A stretch of 64,000 nt of DNA from a bacterium BMS3Abin14 (GTDB taxonomy: Bacteria; BMS3Abin14): contig BDTG01000033.1 in the NCBI GenBank assembly GCA_002897695.1, positions 60,304 to 124,303 on the forward strand, written 5' to 3'. This document shows positions 9,240 through 17,375 of this stretch, in pieces. The position numbers and the translations under genes are program-made. Numbering within the stretch: the stretch's first letter is position 1; each line of letters starts with the position of its first letter. The notes beneath the pieces were generated by a model, which was not told where the DNA came from, made no database searches, and saw only the letters and a list, made by a program, of their open reading frames with translations.

Positions 9240-10192
9240 AGGGGGATACCCCGTGCGGCAGATGGGGAAAAGGACTGTTTCGATCGCTCGACGTCCCTCC
9301 CGATCTGGGCCTTGAGCGTTTCCCGGTCGGGAAAGGGGTGCTCATCCCTGAGCCTCGCCAGAAAAAAGACGGTTATCTCCTTCCCATAGAGGTTCTCTTC
9401 CATTCCGGACAGGTGGGCCTCGATTGTGGTCGGCCCTGATCCGAAGGTTGGGCGCCTTCCGATATTGACGGCGGCGGGACCAACATGACCTTCGAAGGAA
9501 AATCCACCCGCGTAAACGCCTCTGGAGGGGAGAAGCAGATCCCCGCATTCCAGGTTGACGGTGGGATATCCCAGTTCGCGCCCTCTCCCCTCCCCCCTGG
9601 CCACCGATCCGCGGACGAAGTGGGGCCTGCCGAGAAGGTTCCGGGCCAGATTCACGTCCCCCCTGTCCAGCGCTCCCCGTATCCTCGTGCTGCTTACAGG
9701 CAGGCCGCCATAGGCGGCAGCCGGGACTTTAGTCACCCCGAACCCCAGATCTCTTCCCAGTTCAGCGAGCCGGTCCATATCGCCGGATCTGTCCCTCCCG
9801 AAGCGCCACCCTTCCCCTGCCACGACCTGCCTGGCGCCAAGGCCTTTAACCAGAACCTCTCTGGAGAAATCCTCAGGGGAGCGGGAGGCGAGATCTCTGT
9901 CAAAGGGGAGGACCAGAGCCTCATTCACCCCCATCCCGGCGATAATTGTCAGGCGATCCTTCAGGGTCATGATGACGCCTGGAGCCTCCCCGGGCCTCAG
10001 ATGCAATGCGGGATGGACATCGAACGTGACCACCATGCAGGGCCGGCCCATATCGAGGGACCTGCCGATGGCGGCCGAAAAAACATCCTGATGCCCAACG
10101 TGAACCCCATCGAAATTGCCAATGGCCGCCACGCAACCCGGCGTTCGGCTCGCGATTGACTGCAGGCCGTCGAACCTTCTCAACCCACCCAT
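9236..10192 (-). CDS. ribF: Bifunctional riboflavin kinase / FMN adenylyltransferase RibF
   Basis: Converts riboflavin to FMN and FMN to FAD. The N-terminal adenylyltransferase half has the nucleotidyltransferase motif IGNFDGVHVGHQ (about 22-33) and STRIRGAL; the C-terminal kinase half has GRELGYPTVNLE and GVYAGGF. The length (318) is normal. No FMN riboswitch is evident upstream. It overlaps aroE by 4 nt. Confidence 0.93.
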   Translation of the reverse strand: MGGLRRFDGLQSIASRTPGCVAAIGNFDGVHVGHQDVFSAAIGRSLDMGRPCMVVTFDVHPALHLRPGEAPGVIMTLKDRLTIIAGMGVNEALVLPFDRDLASRSPEDFSREVLVKGLGARQVVAGEGWRFGRDRSGDMDRLAELGRDLGFGVTKVPAAAYGGLPVSSTRIRGALDRGDVNLARNLLGRPHFVRGSVARGEGRGRELGYPTVNLECGDLLLPSRGVYAGGFSFEGHVGPAAVNIGRRPTFGSGPTTIEAHLSGMEENLYGKEITVFFLARLRDEHPFPDRETLKAQIGRDVERSKQSFSPSAARGIPL

Positions 10193-10224
10193 CGTTTGAC
10201 AACCTCGTAAAAAGTCCGTGCATC

Positions 10225-10275
10225 CGGGCCCGGCCCCTCACCCCAGCCCTCTCCCGCGGGGAGAGGGAGGATATG
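10225..10275. repeat. Dispersed CCCTCACC/GGGGAGAGGG extragenic palindrome, copy 1
   Basis: CCCCTCACCCCAGCCCTCTCCCGCGGGGAGAGGG, an extragenic palindrome of a type common in many genomes; written here only as a description of its two halves, CCCTCTCCC and GGGGAGAGG. A second copy in inverse orientation is at 57708-57745. The rest of the gap (10193-10292) has an AAAAAGTCC word and no gene. Confidence 0.6.
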
Positions 10276-10292
10276 GACTCGAGGCAAGTCCA

Positions 10293-10571
10293 TCAGCAGT
10301 CCCCCCTCACGGGAACTTCAAGATGGAGGATCGGCCTCCACCCGTCTGATGCGGATTGATAGAAAGTCGCCGGGAGACAATCTGCGGTTTGAACCAGTTC
10401 GCGGGCCTTTTTTAACTGCGAAGCGTCAAGACGGATCGCAAGGCCGCAATCACTGCTTATCCTCCGGGGCTTCATTATTGTTCGCTGATGCAGCCCCGCG
10501 TCCTTGAATACCCTCTCCGCGGTCAAGGTCAGGTGGGTGGTTGGAAAAACCGCCAGCAACTCCTCCATCAT
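10293..10571 (-). CDS. DUF3343 protein (putative Se/S carrier)
   Basis: A 92-residue cytoplasmic protein with the DUF3343 pattern: an N-terminal TTHLTLTAERVFKDAG segment, RRISSDCGLAIRL with a conserved cysteine, and a C-terminal beta-strand. Family members sit beside class V aminotransferases and YedE/YedF proteins in selenium-associated loci and have been proposed to carry sulfur or selenium; no biochemical role is established. Here it overlaps the class V aminotransferase gene as ATGA, consistent with joint function. Confidence 0.75.
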   Translation of the reverse strand: MMEELLAVFPTTHLTLTAERVFKDAGLHQRTIMKPRRISSDCGLAIRLDASQLKKARELVQTADCLPATFYQSASDGWRPILHLEVPVRGDC

Positions 10572-11740
10572 AGAATTCCCCTGGCCCTCTGGAGATCTTT
10601 AACCCCCTGGATCAGTTCAATAATCTCCTCATCGGTATTAAATATCCCGGGGCTGATCCTGACGGTGCCCTCCGGGAAAGTTCCAATGGTCCGGTGGGAA
10701 TGTGGTGAGCAGTGAAGCCCGACCCGTAGAATAATACCCCTCGTCGTTTCCAGAAAGGTGCCGACCTCGGCAGGGTCCATCCCCTCCACATTAAAGGAGA
10801 GGACACCCACCCGCTCCCTGGGGTCGCGAGGACCGAACAACTCAACACCCCTGATGCCGGAGATACCGTCCGTCAGGATATCCATGAGCCTGATCTCCTC
10901 CGCTCGTATTTCCTCCAATCCCCTTTCCGCCAGAAATTTCAGCGCCTCACCGAGGGCAACGATGCCGGGAGTATTCGGCGTTCCGCTCTCGAACCTGTCA
11001 GGGAGCGATTCCGGTTGGCGTTCCTGCCCGGAATGCCCCCCGGTGCCTCCCTCCAGGAGAGGGGTCAGGGAAACCCCGGGGGCAATGTACAGAAAACCTG
11101 TTCCCTGAGGGCCGTACAGGGACTTGTGCCCCGGGACAGCGAGAAGATCGACACCATCTTTCTCCACGTTCATGGGCAAAACGCCGGCAGATTGGGCCGC
11201 GTCAACCAGGATGAGAGGGCGATCCCCTCCCATGGCCCTGACCGCCCCGGCGATATCTCCGACAGGTTGGATACTTCCGGTGACGTTGGAGGCCTCCGTA
11301 AGAACGACAAGACGCGTATGCGAGGTTATCATTTTCACGACCCCCTCCGCTTTCATGGTTCCTGCGGGGGATAGATCGAAACGCTGAACCTCGACACCTT
11401 TTTCTTCCTCCGCCCGTCTCAAAGGCCGGGCCACGGAATTATGGTCCATGGATGTGGTTACAACATGGTCCCCCTTTTTGAGAAGACCGGTGATGGCGAG
11501 GTTCAGCGCCGCTGTGGCGTTAGGGGTGAAGATCACCCGGGAACTGTCCGACGCGCCGATGAACCGTGCCGCCGCCTCCCGTGCGCGGAATATCGCCCTC
11601 TCGCACTCCAGGTCCCTGGTAACAGCCCTGCCGGGGGTCCCCGCAAGCTCCCTGGTGGCACGGAGCAGGGCATCCACGACGCACCCGGGTTTGGGCCACG
11701 TCGTCGCAGCGTTGTTAAGATAGATCGTACGTTTTTTCAA
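10568..11740 (-). CDS. Cysteine desulfurase-like class V aminotransferase
   Basis: PLP enzyme likely mobilising sulfur (or selenium) from cysteine (or selenocysteine). The 390 residues include the N-terminal YLNNAATTWPKP, PLP-site HNSVARP, DAAQSAG, the Schiff-base lysine in GHKSLYG (Lys206) and an active-site loop cysteine in RVGLHCSPHSHR (Cys344). This is the variant subfamily often found with SelD-linked and DUF3343 genes rather than the IscS type. Its partner downstream is the DUF3343 gene; the GeoRSP-like triad and YedE lie upstream. Confidence 0.85.
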   Translation of the reverse strand: MKKRTIYLNNAATTWPKPGCVVDALLRATRELAGTPGRAVTRDLECERAIFRAREAAARFIGASDSSRVIFTPNATAALNLAITGLLKKGDHVVTTSMDHNSVARPLRRAEEEKGVEVQRFDLSPAGTMKAEGVVKMITSHTRLVVLTEASNVTGSIQPVGDIAGAVRAMGGDRPLILVDAAQSAGVLPMNVEKDGVDLLAVPGHKSLYGPQGTGFLYIAPGVSLTPLLEGGTGGHSGQERQPESLPDRFESGTPNTPGIVALGEALKFLAERGLEEIRAEEIRLMDILTDGISGIRGVELFGPRDPRERVGVLSFNVEGMDPAEVGTFLETTRGIILRVGLHCSPHSHRTIGTFPEGTVRISPGIFNTDEEIIELIQGVKDLQRARGIL

Positions 11741-11832
11741 TTCAGCCTCATGCTTTTGAATTCAGTTCCCGGTTCCTGGTGCCTGGTTTAGTTCAAAGCA
11801 ACTCCGAACCTCAAACTCTCAAACTTCGCTCC
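11741..11832. repeat. Low-complexity word repeat
   Basis: No gene. The spacer is built from short degenerate words (CCCGGTTCCTGGTGCCTGG; CCTCAAACTCTCAAACTTCG) of the same style as gaps at 14080, 15776, 21630 and 44190. Confidence 0.55.
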
Positions 11833-12708
11833 TCACTCCTTCCGGCACCCTGGATCCGGTGCGCCGAAGTGTCCGAAGGTATGGAACGCGGCGCCCCTGC
11901 ACCCGCCAAGACACCGGGGCAGATCATCACATGTCCTGCAGACGGACGGTGTGGCCGCAATGTCCCGCCGTATCCTCCGCCTGATGGGGCTGTTCCATAT
12001 ATCCTCAATGGTTTCCTCAGCCAGGCTCCCCATTCTGACAGCGAGGGAGTCACATGGAAAAACCATTCCGCTGCCGTCAACGAAGACGGTGGAATCGGCC
12101 GCCCCGCATCCCTGTGGTTCAGGACCTTCTATTCCCAGAAGGGTGGACAGCACAAAATCATGAACCCTGAGGCGCCGGTTCCCGAGAGCATCCGCCAGTT
12201 TCCTCATGCAGTGCAGCTCATCAGGCCCAAAGGCCCCGAAATCGGGCAGATCATCCCCTTTTCGAGCCGTGATATCATCCGCAGGGCGGTTTGGCAAGGT
12301 GAGCCCAAGTCCAGCAGTATGAACAAATTCCAGGATGCCGGGAAGTTCTTTCAGGCTTGCCCTCCCGGGAATCCAGCGTAAAGCCAAACCTGCCGGCGGC
12401 AGCGTCTCAGGAATCATCCCGGAAGCCGGTTTCGCCCCCTCCAGCCCCGGCACCGGAAATTCCCACCTGGAGATCCCTTTCATGAAAAAAGGGGCAGGGG
12501 CCGTTTTCCACTCCTCCAGGACCACCACCACTGAGGTATTTTCCCAGGGAAGGCCCAGGGCAACCACCTCATCCGGATCGATAACCTCCAGGAGGAGCGA
12601 GAGGGGGCGTGCCTGATGAATAACATCCAGGAAAGGCCCCGGATCTGCCCCCGACAGGCGCCAATGGATCCTCCAGGGAAGATCGCAGGACATATAGTCA
12701 ATCACCAT
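11833..12708 (-). CDS. SPASM-domain protein without a radical SAM cluster (GeoRSP-like partner)
   Basis: A 291-residue protein whose C-terminal third is a SPASM domain, which binds auxiliary Fe-S clusters: CGAADSTVFVDGSGMVFPCDS, then CRTCDDLPRCLGGCRGAAF and a final DPGC. The N-terminal part has barrel-like sequence but lacks the CxxxCxxC motif of radical SAM enzymes, so it cannot generate the radical itself. This matches the GeoRSP architecture, in which a SPASM-only protein accompanies a complete radical SAM/SPASM enzyme and a PqqD-like protein. The ATG at 12708 is chosen because AAGGGAG lies seven nt upstream and it overlaps the radical SAM gene by 11 nt. Probably a partner or scaffold subunit (inference). 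Confidence 0.75.
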   Translation of the reverse strand: MVIDYMSCDLPWRIHWRLSGADPGPFLDVIHQARPLSLLLEVIDPDEVVALGLPWENTSVVVVLEEWKTAPAPFFMKGISRWEFPVPGLEGAKPASGMIPETLPPAGLALRWIPGRASLKELPGILEFVHTAGLGLTLPNRPADDITARKGDDLPDFGAFGPDELHCMRKLADALGNRRLRVHDFVLSTLLGIEGPEPQGCGAADSTVFVDGSGMVFPCDSLAVRMGSLAEETIEDIWNSPIRRRIRRDIAATPSVCRTCDDLPRCLGGCRGAAFHTFGHFGAPDPGCRKE

Positions 12709-13726
12709 TGCCGGCTCCCTTAACCCAGCAGTGCGGATCCGGGTGCTCAAAATCCCCCGTAAGAGAAAAAGAACGGGCCGAACATCCCCCCAGACAGGAT
12801 TCGTAGCTGGAGCATCCGTCGCATTTACCTTGGGGATTCTTGTACCTCATCTTCGCCAGGACAGGAGAGTTAAACCAGATCTCATCAAAATCGTCCGCGA
12901 GGATATTCCCCATGACAACCGGGATGAAACCGCAGGGGGTGATGTCACCGTTGGGTTCCAGGTGCAGGCTGAGCTTTCCACAGGTGCTTCCCTGCACCGC
13001 GTTTTCCTGCTTGTACCCAGGGAGGGAGGCCATAATGGGATCATCGAATGAGAGGGCGACATCCTCAACCTCCCCCTGCACCTCGATGGCATGCCGGTAG
13101 AACCCGCCCCACTCGTCCGGCGTCAGGTCAAGCTCTCCCATGTTCACCAGGCCCGTACCTGAACATTTGTAATTGTGGAGATAGAGGGTAGATGCCCCCA
13201 GTTCGCGACAGATCGGGATCATCCCCTCCCAGTCCTCCACGTTGCCGCGGTTGATAACGCACGACACCGTGGTGCGCACCCCCGCCGACCTGAGATGCTC
13301 CAGGGCGGCTGCGGCCCTGTCGAAGCTTCCCACCCGGCATCTGAAGCGATCATGGACATCCCTCCTGGGGCTGTCAATGCTGATCCCGACGCTGAAGAAC
13401 CCTGCCGAGGCGATCCTTTCGGCCGCCGAGGCGTCCAGAAGGTATCCGTTGCTGTTCATGGCGACCTTGAGCCCCACGGAGGAGGCATGGGAAACCACCT
13501 CGAACAGATCGGGGTAAAGCAGCGGCTCGCCCCCGCCGAAGTTTACGTATACCACGCCCCTTTCCCGGAGCAGGTCCAGGATGCGCAGGACGCTCTCCCG
13601 CGGAAGGGGAGCTTCAGCCTGGTTCCTGCTGTAGCAGTGTCTGCAGATGAAATTGCACCTGTAGGAAAGGGACCAGTTAACCGTCAGGGGAGCGGAGAGG
13701 ATGTCGCAATCCTTATTTACCTTCAT
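12698..13726 (-). CDS. Radical SAM/SPASM peptide-modifying enzyme (GeoRSP-like)
   Basis: A 342-residue radical SAM enzyme with CNFICRHC (Cys24, Cys28, Cys31 bind the SAM cluster), the GGGEPLLYP motif, and a C-terminal SPASM domain (STCGKLSLHLEPNGDITPCGF ... CDGCSSYESCLGGC ... DPHC) predicted to hold auxiliary clusters. Enzymes of this architecture (PqqE, MftC, anSME) modify peptides or protein side chains. It overlaps the PqqD-like gene and the SPASM-only gene, so the three form a unit. No obvious precursor peptide is encoded next to it; the short peptide at 34677 is one distant candidate. Confidence 0.85.
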   Translation of the reverse strand: MKVNKDCDILSAPLTVNWSLSYRCNFICRHCYSRNQAEAPLPRESVLRILDLLRERGVVYVNFGGGEPLLYPDLFEVVSHASSVGLKVAMNSNGYLLDASAAERIASAGFFSVGISIDSPRRDVHDRFRCRVGSFDRAAAALEHLRSAGVRTTVSCVINRGNVEDWEGMIPICRELGASTLYLHNYKCSGTGLVNMGELDLTPDEWGGFYRHAIEVQGEVEDVALSFDDPIMASLPGYKQENAVQGSTCGKLSLHLEPNGDITPCGFIPVVMGNILADDFDEIWFNSPVLAKMRYKNPQGKCDGCSSYESCLGGCSARSFSLTGDFEHPDPHCWVKGAGNGD

Positions 13727-14048
13727 GCATCAGCCCCCTCCGGATCATGTCGCTTAAAAATTCGTCCAGGTCCTCCTTTACGGTCTGCCTGTCGGCCTCG
13801 AAGGTCTGCATGAGGGAATCCAGGATGCCATTTCGATCAAGGCTGCCGTCGCACAGTTTCCAGATCTCCCCGCCCATGAGGTTCAGCTGGTGCATAACAC
13901 CGTCGCTAAGAAGGGTGACCGTGCCCACCGTCCCGGTTTCGAGGTCCTCCCCCTCCCTTTCCGGGTCCAGAAGGGCCTCAAGGGCCCTCTCCTCCCGATG
14001 GGTCTCAACCCTCCAGTTCACGGATGGGTTCCTCGTTAATTTACCCAA
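13713..14048 (-). CDS. PqqD-family peptide chaperone (GeoRSP-like)
   Basis: A 111-residue protein with the PqqD/RRE fold signature: WRVE..., TVTLLSDGVMHQLNLMGGEIWKLCDG, then helices ending DLDEFLSDMIRRGLM. PqqD proteins bind the leader of a precursor peptide and deliver it to the radical SAM enzyme, here the next gene, which it overlaps by 14 nt. The start is a TTG with GGAGG seven nt upstream; a GTG nine codons later also has a fair ribosome site. Confidence 0.8.
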   Translation of the reverse strand: MGKLTRNPSVNWRVETHREERALEALLDPEREGEDLETGTVGTVTLLSDGVMHQLNLMGGEIWKLCDGSLDRNGILDSLMQTFEADRQTVKEDLDEFLSDMIRRGLMHEGK

Positions 14049-14079
14049 TTATCCACCTCCAGGCGCACTATAAGTTCCA

Positions 14080-14200
14080 GGGTCCACGTGATAGCGTCCA
14101 GGGTCCGCTGTCCCATGCACTCCTGCTCCCATGCTCCCCCTCGCCCATCCCCCCATACCCCCATACTCCCTTACACCCTTACTCCCTTGCTCCCTGATCC
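14080..14200. repeat. Purine-rich GGGAGTATGGG-type dispersed repeat
   Basis: On the minus strand this stretch is a run of variants of GGGAGTAAGGG / GGGAGTATGGG / GCATGGGAG, followed by degenerate TCCAGGGTCCAC words. Matching arrays occur at 21735-21810, 44340-44412 and 62330-62430. It runs into the end of the yedE-like gene and encodes its last residues (GSGSKGVRV) and stop codon. Confidence 0.7.
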
Positions 14201-15247
14201 ATAGAACCGGGCGATGGCCAGGCAGAAGAACAGGCCCAGCAGTACCGCGGTCTTTCCGGCCGGCGTCGGGCCGGCTGATGTGCTTGCGATGCCCCACTGA
14301 TGAACGATCCCTCCACCCGTCAGCATGCCCAGCGTAATGACCGCCGCATCAACAGAGCCTTCCCCGGACAGTATAAGCTGCCGGAAGGGACAGCCTCCCA
14401 CCATGACCGAGCCAAGACCCACCATACCCATGCTCAAAAAGTTCCAGAGATGGTCCGGATTAGACCCCGGCTGATCCAGCATCCCCAGATGAAACATCCC
14501 CAGGGCCAGGTTCAACCCCACAGCGGAGACGAGGAGCACCAGGAGGCCGCGCATAAGGCCAAGGTCCCGGGCGAGAAACAGGTTGGAAAAGCTTCCCGTC
14601 ACGCAGAACCGTGATCGTTGTGCCAGAACCCCGATGAGGGCCCCGGCCCCCAGGGACACCGCCAGTGGGGCATGTTGTGCGCCGGGCCCGGTCACACTCG
14701 ATGCCAGGGAACCCGGAAAAACGAAAGGGACGGCCAGCACGATGACGAAAAGCCCGGGAAGAAGAAGCCCCTGGAAGGGCACACGTGAGGGTGACGCGCC
14801 TCCAAGATCAAGACCCGCCCGCAGGAAAAACACCCCCGCCCAGACCCCCGCCGCCAGGCCGGCAAAACCTGCCACAGCCGTCAGGTCCCCCGCGCCGAGG
14901 CGCAGCATCATCTTGATGGGACAGCCCATGAAGACGGAGGAACCGACAATGAGGAATATCCCCATGACAAAGCCGAGAAGGGGGGTGTTTCCCGATCGGG
15001 AATGAAACTCCCTGCCGGCAAGTGCCATCATAAAAGACCCGCCGACGAATCCCACCAGTTCCGGCCTGACATAGGCCATGCGGGCGTTATCGTGAAGATG
15101 AAGGGCTCCGGCCAGATTTTCCATGAAACAGGAGATGCAAATTCCGGAGTTGGCCGGGTTGCCCCAGAAGGCGAGGGCAGCTCCCAGAACCCCCAGAGCG
15201 AGTCCGCTCAGGATGATGGTCAGGGAATCTACCTTGAACCACCTCAT
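14171..15247 (-). CDS. YedE-type membrane transporter linked to selenium metabolism
   Basis: Inner-membrane protein of 358 residues with about nine to ten hydrophobic segments, of the YeeE/YedE family, which transports thiosulfate-like or selenium-containing compounds. The cysteine motifs typical of the selenium-associated branch are visible: GICISCFMEN, FMGCPIKMMLRLGAGD, QRSRFC and GGCPFRQLI. The context (DUF3343, cysteine desulfurase-like enzyme) supports a Se/S role. The last residues GSGSKGVRV and stop come from the intergenic repeat, so the natural C-terminus has probably been replaced. It overlaps the upstream gene by 4 nt. Confidence 0.75.
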   Translation of the reverse strand: MRWFKVDSLTIILSGLALGVLGAALAFWGNPANSGICISCFMENLAGALHLHDNARMAYVRPELVGFVGGSFMMALAGREFHSRSGNTPLLGFVMGIFLIVGSSVFMGCPIKMMLRLGAGDLTAVAGFAGLAAGVWAGVFFLRAGLDLGGASPSRVPFQGLLLPGLFVIVLAVPFVFPGSLASSVTGPGAQHAPLAVSLGAGALIGVLAQRSRFCVTGSFSNLFLARDLGLMRGLLVLLVSAVGLNLALGMFHLGMLDQPGSNPDHLWNFLSMGMVGLGSVMVGGCPFRQLILSGEGSVDAAVITLGMLTGGGIVHQWGIASTSAGPTPAGKTAVLLGLFFCLAIARFYGSGSKGVRV

Positions 15248-15789
15248 TCACACCCTCCCGCAATGCGCCGCCGGAGAAAATAGACTACCTTGAGCAATTC
15301 TTTTTCGTTCCCGGCGAGCTCCTCCCGCTTTTTCTTCTTTAACAGGGCCGGGAATATCCGCCGGACCAGGCTCCTTATCCGTCCACCGAGGTAAAGAGGC
15401 GAGCCCGCATCCAGGTAGTCGCCCTTCAGGCGGACGGCCCTCGCGTAATCCATGAGTGCATCCCGATTATCGCCGGTGTTTTCATGGGATCGTGCCGACA
15501 GGGCCCAGACCTCGTGGCGTCCCGGGTACAGTTTCTTCAGTTCCGCAAGGGCTGCGGCAGGGTCGCCATTGCCGTCCACGAGAAGTCTCGCCTCCTTAAT
15601 GCCCCGGGCAAACGCCCGGGCCTGCCCGGGCGGGACGGGCCGGGCCAACGAGCGGGCGATCTCCGCCATCCCGCCCGTATCACCAGCGGGTCCCGTGACG
15701 GCGAGAAACACCAGGGCAACGGCGATGATAACCATCCCCGCCTCGGCTATTCTGCCGGACCATCTGTAAAAGTCGGTTCCAGGTTTCAT
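15244..15789 (-). CDS. Small membrane-anchored TPR-like protein
   Basis: 181 residues: one N-terminal membrane segment (AGMVIIAVALVFLAVTG), then helical repeats of TPR type (ALAELKKLYPGRHEVWALSARSHENTGDNRDALMDYARAVRL) exposed to the periplasm, and a basic tail. It probably scaffolds a partner; coupling by ATGA overlap to yedE suggests that transporter, but this is inference. Confidence 0.5.
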   Translation of the reverse strand: MKPGTDFYRWSGRIAEAGMVIIAVALVFLAVTGPAGDTGGMAEIARSLARPVPPGQARAFARGIKEARLLVDGNGDPAAALAELKKLYPGRHEVWALSARSHENTGDNRDALMDYARAVRLKGDYLDAGSPLYLGGRIRSLVRRIFPALLKKKKREELAGNEKELLKVVYFLRRRIAGGCE

Positions 15790-15920
15790 GTTTCAGGTTC
15801 CACGTTCCAAAGGGACCGTCCGGAGTTCGGAGTCCAGAGTCCAGAGGCCAGAGAAAAAATGGGTTCAACGTGCCGCGAAGTCATCGCGAGCAGACCCTAT
15901 GCGAAGCGATCCCGCCGGGG
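15776..15920. repeat. GTCCAGAGTCCAGAG word repeat plus GCGAG-type palindrome
   Basis: No gene. Contains TTTCATGTTTCAGGTTCCACG, GGAGTCCAGAGTCCAGAGG and GTCATCGCGAGCAGACC...GAAGCGATCCCG; the last resembles the TCATTGCGAG...GCAATCCC extragenic element also seen at 44300 and 49610. The first bases overlap the start region of the preceding gene. Confidence 0.6.
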
Positions 15921-15924
15921 ACGT

Positions 15925-16872
15925 TCAGTATTTCTGATACGGCGGCATGTTCGCCTTCCTCGCCATCTCCCGGACCCGGTTGAAATCGGCATCCTCAATG
16001 GGCACAAAACCGTCCACCTTCGCCGCGCGCAGCACTGAAAGTACCTCCCCGTCAATGGGTACCGTCGCCTCCCGGGTGAGGTTGAAAAGGGCCGTCCTCA
16101 CTGCCGCTGCCACCTTGCCGGGAACCCTGGGGGCAACCCCGAAAACGCAGTAGGGGATCGGATCGCTTTGAGCTATCACCCTCAGATCCCCCTTGCCGAT
16201 TTTGTTCTCACTTATCATTGTCTCCAGGTCCAGCATCGGAACGGCTGCGGCATCGTAGGCTCCCATCCAGACCCCGTAGATAACCTTCTCATGTTTGTAG
16301 GCCCCCCAGGGGATGGCGTAATAGTCAAGATCCAGCTCCGGATCGATCCCCGCTTTCAGCAGCATGTCATACTGGGACATGTACCCGGTGGGCGCGAGCA
16401 TGGGGCCGAACACCATCCTTTTGCCCTTAAGATCCGCGAGCGTTTTGATGGGGCTGTCTGATTTCACGGCGATGCCCCCGGCAGAACGAAAACCCATGCT
16501 GCCTCGCCGCTCTCCGGCCAGGGGGATCAGACCCTTCTCGGCCATTATCACGTACAGGAGGGAGTTGGTGTGCGTGATATCCAGCTCTCCCTTCTCGAAA
16601 GCCTCCGGAACGTCGAACGTGTTCAGGTATACGGAGGTAAATTTTATCCCCGTGGCCCTGGAAAGGTACTCCGTCAGCGGTTCGAAGCGTCTTCTCGCCT
16701 CCTCGAGGCCGTCGCATATCATGTAGCCGATGCGATAGGTAGGTCCCGCCGTCCCGGTCTTGATGGTGTCGTCCCCCCCGCCTTTTTTACGGCATGAGGG
16801 AATAAACAGGAGGAAGCAGATCACCCCCAAAGCGGTCAGTGAGCGGAATGTCCCGCCTTTCCATATATTCAT
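15925..16872 (-). CDS. PhnD-like phosphate/phosphonate-type substrate-binding lipoprotein
   Basis: 315 residues with a lipoprotein signal (lipobox FIPSC) and a two-lobe PhnD/PF12974 binding fold: YRIGYMICDGLEEARRRFEPLTEYLSRATG, LDITHTNSLLY, KTLADLKGKRMVFGP, and YDMLLKAGIDPELDLDYYAIP. Such proteins bind phosphonates or act as periplasmic sensors. No ABC permease or ATPase gene is present in the window, so a sensory or accessory role with the neighbouring polyferredoxin is more likely than uptake (inference). It overlaps the next upstream gene by 4 nt. Confidence 0.8.
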   Translation of the reverse strand: MNIWKGGTFRSLTALGVICFLLFIPSCRKKGGGDDTIKTGTAGPTYRIGYMICDGLEEARRRFEPLTEYLSRATGIKFTSVYLNTFDVPEAFEKGELDITHTNSLLYVIMAEKGLIPLAGERRGSMGFRSAGGIAVKSDSPIKTLADLKGKRMVFGPMLAPTGYMSQYDMLLKAGIDPELDLDYYAIPWGAYKHEKVIYGVWMGAYDAAAVPMLDLETMISENKIGKGDLRVIAQSDPIPYCVFGVAPRVPGKVAAAVRTALFNLTREATVPIDGEVLSVLRAAKVDGFVPIEDADFNRVREMARKANMPPYQKY

Positions 16873-17375
16873 AACAGATCCGCCTCCCTGAGCAGGTCCA
16901 GAGCGATCTTCCTGGCCCCCTCTCCATTCCCGGCCTTTTCCAGGCCAGTGGAAATGTCCATCCCGGATAATACATTCTCAAGCCGCAACAGATATTGGGG
17001 GACCAGGCTGAACTGGAGCCGGCCGGCAGCCTCCCTTCCCATAACGAGGACAAAAACCGTCCCGGCCACCTGCAGGGAATCACCCACCCGGACCAGGGCC
17101 TCATCGTCCCCCGGCCATCGATCCTCGGGGACAAGGGCCATGGGCGCCTCGTGGTCCCGTATCCCGTCAAGACACCGGATGGTCCCATCGTGAGCGACAA
17201 CTTTCACGTTTCGGGCCATCTGCTCTCCCATGTAGGCGGCGGTCATGTTTGCGGCAACCTCGTTGAGGGTTCCTGTTGGGCACAGGAAGGTGATGGTCCT
17301 GCCCATGTGGGCGGATGCGGGGAAAGACCAGCCCAGCAGCAGGCACAGACTCAGGAGGAGCCTTAAAACAACCAT
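16869..17375 (-). CDS. Short OpuAC-like periplasmic binding protein
   Basis: 168 residues with a cleavable signal peptide (LLLSLCLLLGWSFPASAH). The mature start GRTITFLCPTGTLNEVAANMTAAYMGEQMARNVKVV resembles one lobe of glycine-betaine/OpuAC binding proteins, and it is similar in style to the protein at 28594-29205. It is too short for a full two-lobe binding protein. It overlaps the membrane polyferredoxin gene by 13 nt and the PhnD-like gene by 4 nt. Confidence 0.5.
   Translation of the reverse strand: MVVLRLLLSLCLLLGWSFPASAHMGRTITFLCPTGTLNEVAANMTAAYMGEQMARNVKVVAHDGTIRCLDGIRDHEAPMALVPEDRWPGDDEALVRVGDSLQVAGTVFVLVMGREAAGRLQFSLVPQYLLRLENVLSGMDISTGLEKAGNGEGARKIALDLLREADLL

Noticed and set aside
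11741..11832. Promoter for the cysteine desulfurase-like gene
   Set aside because: Only degenerate word repeats are seen; no pair of boxes at acceptable spacing.
14049..14297. Gly-rich open frame (GGMGGWARGSMGAGVHG) just upstream of the PqqD-like gene, as a RiPP precursor
   Set aside because: The same words recur in the gap at 21735-21810 and elsewhere with no radical SAM genes, there is no ribosome site, and the frame is made of the dispersed GGGAGTATGGG-type repeat.
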